Shown: piece after piece, positions 20,180 through 28,800 of the stretch
How positions within the stretch are numbered: position 1 is the first letter of the stretch
Layout of the letters: every line of letters begins with the position of its first letter
Position numbers and translations under genes: made by a program
The notes under the pieces: generated by a model
Told to the model about the DNA's origin: nothing
The model's input: only the letters and a program-made list of their open reading frames with translations
Databases searched by the model: none
From: a virus
IMG/VR virus record: IMGVR_UViG_3300008108_000363
Location: 1-48,087 of that record
Reading direction: 5' to 3' (one strand)
DNA length: 48,087 nt

Positions 20180-20698
20180 ATGACAATTGATTACAATGAA
20201 ATTGAAATATCAATACCGAAACCTCCGTCACTTAATCAGCTCTACGCTGGCAAGTTTTGGACATACCGCCACGGGCAAAAAGAAAAGTACTTTGCTGGTA
20301 TTTCCAGAGCGCTTGAAGGACTTGATCGGTGGACTATGGATCGCTTTGCTGTCCACCTACGCTACAATTCTAGGTATGATCTTGACAACTCTATTGTTGC
20401 TGTTAAGTTTCTTGCAGATTATCTACGCTATAATGGATACGTTCACGATGATACTCCTAAATACTTCGTGGAGCTTAGAATCTCATACGATGGCAATCTC
20501 AAGAAAGATCAATACCTCGCTAAAATAATCTGTTACAACTATACTTTAATTCAAGATGACACTAGAACAACTCAGCCGGATTTACTTCTTAGCGACAGCA
20601 CGGATCTCGGAAGGAAGCGCAGAACTGTACGAAGCAGTACACGACGAAAAGGGCAATCCAGTTCTGGACGAAAAGCAACTAAGCGAAATAACAAATAA
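20180..20698 (+). CDS. rusA: RusA-like Holliday junction resolvase with overprinted tail
   Basis: A 172-residue protein. Residues 1-120 are RusA-like: KPPSLNQLYAGKFWTYRHGQ near the start and the catalytic acidic cluster SRYDLDNSIVAVKFLADYL (D67, D69, K76, D80) followed by NGYVHDDTPKYF (D90, D91). RusA cuts four-way junctions and debranches DNA before packaging. The last ~47 residues are a basic Arg/Ser/Lys-rich tail that lies over the next gene in another frame (143 bases). The tail may simply be read-through of an overlapping gene, though its basic charge could help DNA binding. Confidence 0.85.
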   Translation: MTIDYNEIEISIPKPPSLNQLYAGKFWTYRHGQKEKYFAGISRALEGLDRWTMDRFAVHLRYNSRYDLDNSIVAVKFLADYLRYNGYVHDDTPKYFVELRISYDGNLKKDQYLAKIICYNYTLIQDDTRTTQPDLLLSDSTDLGRKRRTVRSSTRRKGQSSSGRKATKRNNK

Positions 20699-20774
20699 GT
20701 ACTCGCGTTCATTCCGTATTGAGCTTGACCTTATGCGGGCTGCATTGAACGAGTACAAGGAGCAACACGGATGA
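20556..20774 (+). CDS. Hypothetical protein, 72 aa
   Basis: A 72-residue helical protein (MTLEQLSRIYFLATARISEG at the start; FRIELDLMRAALNEYKEQHG at the end). It starts inside the RusA gene and overlaps the glycosyltransferase start by four bases. Its regular helix pattern is more protein-like than the RusA tail on the other frame, so I take it as the ancestral gene in the overlap. Family unknown. Confidence 0.65.
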   Translation: MTLEQLSRIYFLATARISEGSAELYEAVHDEKGNPVLDEKQLSEITNKYSRSFRIELDLMRAALNEYKEQHG

Positions 20775-21733
20775 TTACGCTAGTACACATCGATGGTCTT
20801 AACGGTATCAATTACCATAGGCTCATCGTTCCACTTCGTAGGCTTCAAGCTCAAGGAGTAAACCTGCATTGGATTAAAGATCTTGAGGAGCTTAAGAATA
20901 TAAATCTAGATCCGGTTACAAATCTGATCATCTCACGAAAGGCTTCCGTTACAAATCACCAGAAGTTTAGTCAGATGCTCAAGGCAAACGGCATCAAGCT
21001 TATCCTTGATAACGATGACTACTGGACGCTGAACCCTGAGAATCCAGCCAAGGCTTTGTACGAGGTTTACTATGGTCCGGACATCAAGAAGACCATCCGC
21101 ATTGCTGACGTGATCTGGACGCCTTCTATGTACCTAGCCAAGCAGATGGCTGCAGTAAACCCGCGTGCTGTTATAGAATTTGTAAATAATGCTGTCGATG
21201 AAACAGAAGATCAGTGGAGAAACCATCGTAAATATTCTTCTAGTACTCTCCGCTTTGGGTACGTGGGCGCTCTTGGCCATATCAATGATATAAAAGAAAT
21301 CGGCTACGACTTCTCGAATGTATACACATACGGCGTAGAAGGAATGGAGTACGAAGACGTCCTAAAGTTCGACAAGATGTCTCCTCCTCGTGACATATGG
21401 AACTATGGGAAGATGTACAAGAACTTTGACGTAAGCCTAGTCCCTCTTGTCGGAAACAGATTCAACTGGTGCAAGAGCGACCTGAAGGTTACCGAGGCAG
21501 CTTGGACCAAGACAGCCGTAATTGCCTCAAACACAAAGCCGTACAGCAAGATCATCCTCCACGGAGAGACAGGTATGCTGTGCCGCACCAAAGAAGAATG
21601 GGCAGAGGCTATTGAATCTATGGACAAGAAGCTGGCAAAGAAGCTTGCTAGCAATCTGTTTGACGACCTCAGGGATCGTGATGACTACAATCTTGACAAG
21701 ATCAACCTCAAGAGACTAAAGTACCTTGTATGA
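20771..21733 (+). CDS. GT-B fold glycosyltransferase
   Basis: A 320-residue protein with the two-domain pattern of GT-B glycosyltransferases (GT4-like). The N-terminal half has GLNGINYHRLIVPLRRLQ and LILDNDDYWTLN; the C-terminal half has LRFGYVGALGH, FDVSLVPLVG, then KSDLKVTEAAWTKTAVIAS and LHGETGMLCRTKEEWAEAI. In the donor-binding region GT4 enzymes carry an E-x7-E motif, here replaced by a K/E-rich KSDLKVTEAA pattern. It transfers a sugar from a nucleotide donor. The target could be phage DNA, a virion protein or a host glycan. Its place among replication genes favours DNA or early host modification; this is inference. Confidence 0.82.
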   Translation: MITLVHIDGLNGINYHRLIVPLRRLQAQGVNLHWIKDLEELKNINLDPVTNLIISRKASVTNHQKFSQMLKANGIKLILDNDDYWTLNPENPAKALYEVYYGPDIKKTIRIADVIWTPSMYLAKQMAAVNPRAVIEFVNNAVDETEDQWRNHRKYSSSTLRFGYVGALGHINDIKEIGYDFSNVYTYGVEGMEYEDVLKFDKMSPPRDIWNYGKMYKNFDVSLVPLVGNRFNWCKSDLKVTEAAWTKTAVIASNTKPYSKIILHGETGMLCRTKEEWAEAIESMDKKLAKKLASNLFDDLRDRDDYNLDKINLKRLKYLV

Positions 21734-22137
21734 TCAAGTACGAGAGGGAGCTGTTCAAGCTCATCAAACAGCACCTTGCTCACGATCTTGAGGAGAGCGA
21801 GCACAAGATGTCTAAGTACGACTGCTACTCTCTGTCATACAATGCAGACATCGAGCTCAAGTGCAGGAACGTCCACTACGATGACTTGGTCATTGAGAAG
21901 ATTAAGTACGATGCTCTGATCGCAAGGGCTGCTATGTTCAACACTCGCCCGATCTACATCAACTCAACGCCTCTTGGTGTCTGGTCATTCCGTTTGGACG
22001 AGCTTGCAGAGCCAGCGTGGGAGGATCGTCGGATGCCTAAGACAACCTACTTTGCCAACAACAATATGATTGTCAAGGTGGTAGGGTACTACAATATTTC
22101 GCTAGGAAAAAACATCACAGACTTGCTAGGTTTGTAG
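21730..22137 (+). CDS. Hypothetical protein, possibly nuclease-like, 135 aa
   Basis: A 135-residue protein overlapping the glycosyltransferase stop. The segment YNADIELKCRNVHYDDLVIEK has an acidic residue followed by E-x-K, the spacing of a PD-(D/E)XK active site, and later strand-helix pattern (RPIYINSTPLGVWSFRLDEL) fits a small restriction-like fold. No further proof is visible. Alternatives are any small alpha/beta phage protein. The early promoter of the ribonucleotide reductase genes lies within its last codons. Confidence 0.6.
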   Translation: MIKYERELFKLIKQHLAHDLEESEHKMSKYDCYSLSYNADIELKCRNVHYDDLVIEKIKYDALIARAAMFNTRPIYINSTPLGVWSFRLDELAEPAWEDRRMPKTTYFANNNMIVKVVGYYNISLGKNITDLLGL

Positions 22138-22153
22138 ACTGTTCATATCTTCG
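22121..22153 (+). promoter_or_regulatory. Promoter of ribonucleotide reductase operon (-33 ACTTGC, -7 TATCTTCG)
   Basis: ACTTGC, then TATCTTCG 20 bases after the TTG, with the same overall spacing as the promoters of RNA A, RNA B and ERF. It overlaps the end of the preceding gene. Transcription would start near 22159, immediately before an intrinsic terminator, which suggests attenuation. Confidence 0.65.
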
Positions 22154-22163
22154 CGTTCCGTTT

Positions 22164-22188
22164 GGGTCACATCTTGTGGCCCTTTTTT
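22164..22188 (+). terminator. Intrinsic terminator/attenuator in nrd leader
   Basis: GGGTCAC pairs with GTGGCCC (seven pairs, one G-T, loop ATCTT) and is followed by six T. It begins about five bases after the predicted start site of the nrd promoter and ends 22 bases before the ATG of the displaced reductase N-terminus. It may end the upstream operon, control entry into the nrd genes, or both. TTTTTTGTCTAA recurs after the terminator near 4850. Confidence 0.7.
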
Positions 22189-22210
22189 GTCTAACCTAAA
22201 ATCAATCAAT

Positions 22211-22275
22211 ATGGGACTGTTCGATGAACGCGTAGCCTATAAGCCATTCGAGTACCCACAGTACTACACCGACGG
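22211..22275 (+). pseudogene. nrdB: Out-of-frame N-terminus of the RNR small subunit
   Basis: The first codons read MGLFDERVAYKPFEYPQYY, the normal beginning of a class I ribonucleotide reductase small chain, with the good A-rich leader expected for the gene. After TDGWLP the frame no longer matches; the rest of the enzyme continues in the -1 frame from about GISMQG-type sequence. About ten codons of the usual region between the two parts also seem absent. This is either a real deletion (3n+1 bases), an assembly error, or recoding. In its own frame this start reaches a stop near 22351. Confidence 0.7.
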
Positions 22276-23181
22276 ATGGCTACCCCAAAGATCTCAATGC
22301 AGGGAGATGTTAAGGACTTCAAGGAGAACCTTACACCTGCTGAGCGCAATCTAGTTGGCAATATCCTGCTTGGCTTCGCCCAGACAGAGACAGCTGTTGG
22401 CGACTACTGGACCAGTATGGTAACCAAGTGGTTTCCCAAACACGAGATCAAGCAGATGGCTATGATGTTCGGATCACAGGAGACCATCCACGCTGCTGCA
22501 TACAGCTACCTCAACGAGACGCTAGGTCTTGAGGACTTTGAGGCGTTTCTTCACGAGCCATCCACGTCTGCTCGTTTTGAGAATCTCGTAAACACAAAAG
22601 CTGGATACGATCATAACGTGCTGAAGATCAGCCCAAAAGCTAGGCAAGATGTCGCTCGTTCTATCGCTGTATTCTCTGCGTTTGCTGAGGGAGTAGCACT
22701 CTACTCTTCTTTTGCTGTTCTCTACTCCTTCCAGATGCGCAATCTCTTAAAGGGTATCGGACAGCAGATGAAGTGGAGCGTACGAGACGAAAGCCTCCAC
22801 AGCAAGATGGGGTGTGTCCTGTTCAATCATCTATGCGAAGAGAACCCGGGTGTACGAGATTCCGTACGTACGCAAGTAGAGGAGGCCGCACGTATAGCTG
22901 TTGAGATGGAGATGAACTTCATCGACAAGATGTTTGAGATGGGTGACCTCGAGAACCTGAAGGCGGATGACCTGAAAGAATTTATTAAAAAAAGAGCCAA
23001 CGAAAAGTTGCAGGAGTTAGGGTACGATGGTATCTTTGACTACGATAAAGAAAAAGCAGCTGAGCTTGACTGGTTCTACCACTTGACTGGCGGCCATACT
23101 CACACTGACTTTTTCTCTGTCCGCCCTACTGACTACAGTAAGGCCAACGAAGGAGAAGACTTTGAAGCAATCTGGGACTAA
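22276..23181 (+). CDS. nrdB: Class I ribonucleotide reductase small subunit (beta), N-terminally displaced
   Basis: A 301-residue R2-type subunit, which houses the di-iron/tyrosyl radical cofactor. The ligands and radical Tyr are visible: E38 (FAQTETA), E69 and H72 (SQETIHAAAY) with Y76 seven residues after E69, E138 (FSAFAEGVALY), and E172/H175 (RDESLH). ATG at MATPKISMQGDVKDF is the only start in this frame near the beginning, but the family's N-terminal ~25 residues are encoded just upstream in another frame. All catalytic residues lie in the intact part, so the protein may still work. It overlaps the DnaA-like gene by one base. Confidence 0.88.
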   Translation: MATPKISMQGDVKDFKENLTPAERNLVGNILLGFAQTETAVGDYWTSMVTKWFPKHEIKQMAMMFGSQETIHAAAYSYLNETLGLEDFEAFLHEPSTSARFENLVNTKAGYDHNVLKISPKARQDVARSIAVFSAFAEGVALYSSFAVLYSFQMRNLLKGIGQQMKWSVRDESLHSKMGCVLFNHLCEENPGVRDSVRTQVEEAARIAVEMEMNFIDKMFEMGDLENLKADDLKEFIKKRANEKLQELGYDGIFDYDKEKAAELDWFYHLTGGHTHTDFFSVRPTDYSKANEGEDFEAIWD

Positions 23182-23480
23182 TGAACACAGTGATAGCCGT
23201 AGTAACGACAATTAGGGATGAGTATAATGTTCCTGTTTGGGCAATGAGAGGCCGAAGTCGTGTAGCTAAAGTTCGTGAAGCAAGGCAACTTGCTGTTCAC
23301 TTCATACATAAGTATGCGAATTTTACGCTAGCTAAATCAGGCCAAAGATTAAATAGAGACCACTCTACCGTGGCTCACAGTAATCAAGTTGTAGCCAATG
23401 AAATTGCTACAAACAAAACATACCGTGAAAGGTATGAATTCATCGACGGTATAATCGTAAATAAAATCAACAATGGCTAA
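23181..23480 (+). CDS. Stand-alone DnaA domain IV-like DNA-binding protein
   Basis: A 99-residue protein. Residues ~25-75 match the C-terminal DNA-binding domain of DnaA: RGRSRVAKVREARQLAVHFIHKYANFTLAKSG, then LNRDHSTVAHS, the signature that contacts the DnaA box. The AAA+ domain is absent, so it cannot assemble an initiator filament alone. It could mark a phage origin, compete with host DnaA, or regulate the reductase genes, since DnaA controls nrd in some bacteria (established for Escherichia coli). Its place between nrdB and nrdA, overlapping both, favours the last option but is not proof. Confidence 0.85.
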   Translation: MNTVIAVVTTIRDEYNVPVWAMRGRSRVAKVREARQLAVHFIHKYANFTLAKSGQRLNRDHSTVAHSNQVVANEIATNKTYRERYEFIDGIIVNKINNG

Positions 23481-25251
23481 GAATGTAGCTGAGTCACTAG
23501 GCTGGGAGCTTGGTGTAGACTTCCCAGAATGGGGCAACACAGACGAGTATGTGAAGACAATCTCAAAGGGATACCTTATGCCTGGAGAGAAACCAGTAGA
23601 CGCCTACTGGCGTGTGGCTAACGCTGCTGCTCGTCGTCTGTACAAGCCTGAGCTTGCACCTAAGTTCTTCGAGTACATCTGGAACAACTGGCTAGGACTG
23701 GCTACGCCTGTGCTTGCAAATATGGGCACAGATCGTGGACTTCCTATTAGCTGTTATGGTATTGACGTGGCTGACAGCGTGTACGACATCGGATCAAAGA
23801 ACCTAGAGCTTATGATGCTGGCCAAACACGGAGGCGGCGTAGGTATCGGAATCAATATGCTTCGCCCTGCCGGATCGCCAATATCCAACAGCAATGGCAC
23901 AACCGATGGTGTGGTTCCGTTCTGTAAGATATACGACTCAACCATCCTCGCTACTTCTCAGGGTAACGTGCGCCGCGGTGCTGCATCAGTAAACCTCAAC
24001 ATCGAACACGACGACTTCTGGGAGTGGATTGAGATCCGTGAGCCCAAGGGTGATGTCAACCGCCAGAGCCTTAACCTACACCAGTGCGTTGTCATCTCCG
24101 ACAAGTTTATGCGTCGCCTAGAAGAAGGAGACGAGGATGCACGTCGTCGTTGGTCTAAAGTACTGCAAAAGCGTAAGGCTACCGGAGAGCCGTACATTAT
24201 GTACCGCGGCAACGTGAACAAGCAGAACCCGGATGCTTACAAGCACAACGGGCTGAAGGTCTTTATGACCAACATCTGTTCAGAGATTACTCTTCATACT
24301 GACGAGTCACACAGCTTTATCTGCTGTTTGTCCTCGCTCAATCTAGCAAAGTATGACGAGTGGAAAGATACCGACGTAGTGTACTACTCTACGTGGTTCT
24401 TAGATGGTGTGCTAGAAGAGTTCATCCAGAAAGCCAAGAATATGAAGGGCTTCGAAAATTCGGTTCGCTCCGCTGAAAAGGGACGGGCACTTGGCCTGGG
24501 CGTACTTGGATGGCACACCTATCTACAGCAACGCGGGATTCCGTTTGAAGGGCTGCAATCGCAGCTGGAAACCCGACGCATCTTCTCCCACATCAAGATG
24601 GAAAGTGATCGTGCTAGCCGTGATATGGCTCGCGTGTATGGCGAACCGCTGTGGTGTCGTGGTTTCGGTGTTCGCAACACCCACACCCGTGCTATTGCCC
24701 CAACTGTATCCAACAGCAAACTCAGTGGAAACGTAAGCGCAGGCATCGAGCCTTGGGCTGCCAACGTATTCACCGAGCAGTCAGCAAAAGGAACCTTCAT
24801 CCGTAAGAATCCTACGCTTGAGAAGCTGTTGAAGAAAATAGGGATCAACACCAAGGAGATTTGGGATCAAATCTTGGCTGATGGTGGCTCTATTCAGAAC
24901 ATAGATGAGCTGAATGGCTGGGTGCTCCAGAACGGAAAGATTATGAAGCAGGAGGACGCTGACGAGATGGTAGGATACTACACAGTCAAGGAAGTGTACA
25001 AGACCTTTAAGGAGATCAACCAGCTTGACCTTGTTATTCAGGCAGGACTACGCCAACAGTACATTGACCAAGCTGTCAGTCTTAACCTTGCGTTCCCATC
25101 GGAGGCTTCTCCGAAGTGGATCAACCAAGTCCATATGGAGGCTTGGAAGCGCGGTGTGAAGACGCTGTACTATATGCGAACGGAGTCAGTGCTGCGAGGT
25201 GATATCGCTACCAAGGCGATGGATCCGACCTGCGTGAGCTGCGACGGTTAG
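23473..25251 (+). CDS. nrdA: Class I ribonucleotide reductase large subunit (alpha)
   Basis: A 592-residue R1 subunit, reducing ribonucleotides for DNA synthesis. Key residues: C94 in PISCYGIDVADS, N267/C269/E271 in TNICSEIT, the redox partner Cys in CCLSSLNL (284-285), radical-transfer tyrosines in LYYMRTES, and the C-terminal CVSC pair (587, 590). GGGVGIGINMLRP and RRGAASVNLN are further family marks. The chain lacks an N-terminal ATP-cone, so allosteric activity control through that domain is absent. It overlaps the DnaA-like gene by eight bases and ends the rightward block. Confidence 0.93.
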   Translation: MAKNVAESLGWELGVDFPEWGNTDEYVKTISKGYLMPGEKPVDAYWRVANAAARRLYKPELAPKFFEYIWNNWLGLATPVLANMGTDRGLPISCYGIDVADSVYDIGSKNLELMMLAKHGGGVGIGINMLRPAGSPISNSNGTTDGVVPFCKIYDSTILATSQGNVRRGAASVNLNIEHDDFWEWIEIREPKGDVNRQSLNLHQCVVISDKFMRRLEEGDEDARRRWSKVLQKRKATGEPYIMYRGNVNKQNPDAYKHNGLKVFMTNICSEITLHTDESHSFICCLSSLNLAKYDEWKDTDVVYYSTWFLDGVLEEFIQKAKNMKGFENSVRSAEKGRALGLGVLGWHTYLQQRGIPFEGLQSQLETRRIFSHIKMESDRASRDMARVYGEPLWCRGFGVRNTHTRAIAPTVSNSKLSGNVSAGIEPWAANVFTEQSAKGTFIRKNPTLEKLLKKIGINTKEIWDQILADGGSIQNIDELNGWVLQNGKIMKQEDADEMVGYYTVKEVYKTFKEINQLDLVIQAGLRQQYIDQAVSLNLAFPSEASPKWINQVHMEAWKRGVKTLYYMRTESVLRGDIATKAMDPTCVSCDG

Positions 25252-25328
25252 TGCACTTAGCGTACTCACAGTTGCCATCACAAGCTGTTGGCCTGGTCTC
25301 GCACCATCCCACTACAGCTGGATCAAGG

Positions 25329-25351
25329 GGCTCGTCGTAAGACGGGCCTTT
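25329..25351 (+). terminator. Terminator at the convergent junction
   Basis: GGCTCGTC pairs with GACGGGCC (eight pairs, one G-T, loop GTAA), followed by TTTGTTATTT. It closes the rightward replication block. Read leftward there is no T-run, so it does not obviously serve the late operon. Confidence 0.65.
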
Positions 25352-25352
25352 G

Positions 25353-25496
25353 TTATTTGCCCTGCCCACGGTAAGACTTAGCGTAGTTCTTTGAGGTCTT
25401 CAATTTACTAGTCTTAGTCTTTGCGTGAACGCCGGGGCGGTTAACCTTACTCTTGGGCTTGAACGTGGATGCAGTCTGTGCTTTAATCTTTGCCAT
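25353..25496 (-). CDS. Small basic phage protein, 47 aa
   Basis: A 47-residue, strongly basic protein, MAKIKAQTASTFKPKSKVN at the start, with the motif RPGVHAKTKTSKLKTSKNY and the end YRGQGK. Short proteins with the RPGVHAK...SKNY...YRGQG pattern are common and conserved in Bacteroidota phages in my recollection, with unknown function. Its ATG overlaps the preceding stop (TAATG). It is the last gene of the late block. Confidence 0.7.
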   Translation of the reverse strand: MAKIKAQTASTFKPKSKVNRPGVHAKTKTSKLKTSKNYAKSYRGQGK

Positions 25497-25819
25497 TACT
25501 TGAAACGATATAGAAACATCATAACGGCAAGTGCTGCCGCCAGAAACAAAAGTAGGAAATCTTTGATCTTAGCTCCTTTGGTCTCAGGCTGAACAAGTTG
25601 CGGTGGGCACTCAGCTTGAACAGATACTGGATACGGAACCTCCTTCACTTGGGTCTTCACTATCATCTTATCTTGATACTTTGTGATCACAACGCGCACA
25701 GTGTCGTTGTCGATGACGGTGGAGTCCCCCGCGGCTGGAACCTCAACGGTGTCCGTTAAATAAATTGGCGGCGTCACAATCGTATCCCAAGTTAGTGATA
25801 GGATTAAGATGTACTTCAT
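25496..25819 (-). CDS. Membrane protein with C-terminal anchor, 107 aa
   Basis: A 107-residue protein. The first ~12 residues are hydrophobic (MKYILILSLTW), the middle is a hydrophilic, beta-like region ending in KEVPYPVSVQAECPPQ, and residues ~85-104 form a strong transmembrane helix (DFLLLFLAAALAVMMFLY). The layout resembles small phage envelope proteins, possibly lysis-related. It is coupled by four-base and one-base overlaps to the giant virion protein and to the last small gene. Confidence 0.65.
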   Translation of the reverse strand: MKYILILSLTWDTIVTPPIYLTDTVEVPAAGDSTVIDNDTVRVVITKYQDKMIVKTQVKEVPYPVSVQAECPPQLVQPETKGAKIKDFLLLFLAAALAVMMFLYRFK

Positions 25820-28800
25820 TTCGTTTCGGGGATTTCATAACCAGTTAAAATGTAAACCTCTTCTGCAGGCTTGAATTGACGCTTGATGTTCTTGTTAGCA
25901 TCAACAATCATCTTGGTGTTACCCTTTTTGATGCCGATGTTTATGATTGCCTTGTACATTTTGCGAACTTCTTCAAGCTCTGCAAGGCGATTCCTACGGG
26001 CGATACCAGTAAGGTCAGTATACTGTTCTTTCTTGGTGGCAAACTGCTGACCGAAGTAGTATAGCTGAGTTCCAGTGTCAAACGTGTAGTCGCGGATAAA
26101 TGCTCGCGAGGTAACACGACCAACAGCATCTAGCGGACTATATCTTTCAGCCTCTAACTCATATCTTCGCATCTCATCTCGAACAGCAGACGTAGCGAAC
26201 GGAGGAAGAACAAGAGATTTTAATGTATACCCGCCGTATTTGTACGCCTTAGTGAATGGGCTATCATAGCTGTTCACAATATCCTTGCCGTAGATGTCCT
26301 TTGAATCGTATAGATTAAACAAGAACGTAACGGCCATATTAGGATTAAGCATATCGATCATATGACCTGGGAACGACAGCGGATCGGTAACTACATCTAC
26401 GATGGTTCCGTATGGATCCTCCATTGAGTAGTCATATGTAGTAGCAATTCCGTCCTTGGTAATTCCAGTAGGAATGATGCTGTGTCCTTCCATCCAGTTA
26501 GGACGGAGAGCTTTGATATCCTCTTCAAGCTCATCATCATCACCGAGTGCCATACCAGCAAGGATAGCAGGGATAGAGAATCGCATACCGAATACCGCGG
26601 CAGTGCCCATAAGTCGGGCAACGCCTTCCTTCATATACTCAGCTTTCTGCTCGGTAGACAATGAATTGCCGTCTTTGTCCTTGCCTTTCATTGCTGTTTG
26701 GATATCCAGATATCCATTTGCAAAGTTAGAAGTAAAGCTACGGAATGCCTCAAATTCAAACGACAAGAAGTCACCAAGTGGTAGCTGCGCAATTCGGTAA
26801 TAGATTGGCGGAAGCCGAGAAAACGTAGGCGTAGATTGCTTTACTCGTTCAGCAGCTTCTTCGTGAACAAACTTCTTCTCTCCTTCTGTTAACTGATCAT
26901 ACGACTTACCAAACAGCTTGATAGCAAAACTCTTTATCTCCTTACGGAACACAACAAGTTTAGTGTAATCGTCCACAGAAGAGTACTTGTCTCCAAGCCA
27001 CTGGTCAAATCCTTTGATACGCTCACCTAGCTTCTGCATAGAGTTTAGGTAGTCCATATCGCTACCGGTAGCAGCACGCTCATACATAGCGTTTACGCCA
27101 CCAATAAGGTTAGCATTTACGCCCTGACCAAGCAATCCAAACTCAGCCATAATGTCGAGCAACGCTTCTGTCTCTGTGTCTGCACGCTTATCTCGTAGAA
27201 GCTTACCGCGGCGGTTCAAATCTTTAATGAACTCTGGATTGATTACACCATTAGCCATCATAGTCCACCATCCACCAGTAAGGTTCTTGCGCCAAGTGGG
27301 TACGTTGTAGATAACCTTAGATTTCCGTCCTAACAGCAATATGTTCAGGTAAGTCTGGAACCAAGCCGTTTCTGAGTCGTAAAGGCGACGGTCAGTAATA
27401 GCATCAAATACATCCTTGTGTACGTACTTGCCATTCAATGGAGAGAACTTGTCGTTCACCTGACGGTATTCTCCAGAAGCAATCTCAGCTTTAGTAGCTT
27501 CGGTCTTTACAAACTCAGTACCCTTAAACTGCGTAGCAATCTTAAGGATCATATCACCCTTGTACTTGATGTTGCTGAGTGACTCTGCTGTATCAAGGAA
27601 ACGAACAACAGGATCCTTCTCCTCTCCGAGTAATTTACGGAACGTCTCTGGAAGATTTAGCTTCTGCTTGAATTGCTTATCCGGGACTTTAATAGATGAT
27701 GGGCTTACCATCCCAAGACCCTTGTACTTATCGCTTTCTCTAATCTTCTTCGCCTCCTCTAGGTATGCTTTAACATAATCTTTAGCTTCAGCTTTAAGGC
27801 GCGGAGCCGCTTCCTCTATTTGCTTATCTACGTAGTCATCCTTCTGTGCCAAAAACAGCGCTACGTTTTCATCAGTAATCTCTGAAGTACCAATGAGAAT
27901 ATCCATAAGCTCCTTCTGAAGCTTAAACAACTTACGCTTCTCATTAAGCTCAGTGCCGATCAGCTCAAGCTGAGCAATAAGATTCTTAACTTCAGTGGTC
28001 TTCTCTCCAGCTGGCAACTGACGCTCTTCCTCGATAAGCTTCTCTCTAGCTGTTTCGTATGCCTTTTCAAGATTTGAGATTTCATCTCTTGTCTCTACTA
28101 CATCAAACATACTTACTAAGCTGTCAAACTCCTTTGAGTAAAGCTCATTATACACCTCTTCGATAGCTGCTTTAATAGTAGCTTCTCCAGGGAAGAAACG
28201 CTTGTCCTTCCAGAATCGGTATGTTCCACGAAGGTATGATCCGAGGTTTTCTAGAATGGTGTTCTGAAGATCACGAGATAGCTTCGTAAACGCAGGACTG
28301 AAGATGATGTCCTCACTGAGTGAGTCGATGTACTCACGCATAGCATTCGACAAAGAGAACAGCAACTGTCCGTCTTTCTTATCGCGAAGAGTAGCTAATT
28401 CTTCTTCTGAAATAGAGCCATCCATTACCTTACCAACAAGATCAGCCGTTGCTTTATCTGACTTACGAAGTAGGTCATTCAATGCAGTAGCAAACTCAGT
28501 AAACTTAACGGCTTCACGGCTAAGCTGCGAGTTCAGGCTCTCCTTGTATGTTCGGATCTTGCGCTGCTCATCGCTCCACCAGAACGAACGCCACGACTTC
28601 TTAGCTCGGTCTTTCCAGTCCTCCTGCTTGATGTCTAGGTCTTCAGTTTTTTCGGGCTCAGATATAGATTCACTGATAACACCAGGATTACCGAACTCTT
28701 CGTCTCCTGTATTTAAGTCGTCTATTAGCTGTTGGTTTATTGAAGCGTCTTGCTTTGCATTACCATCGTATTTTGTTACATCAGCAATCTTATCAAAGTA

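Noticed and set aside
22211-22300. Programmed -1 frameshift in nrdB
   Set aside because: No X-XXY-YYZ heptamer with a downstream hairpin is visible; ~10 expected codons also seem missing, so deletion or assembly error is likelier.
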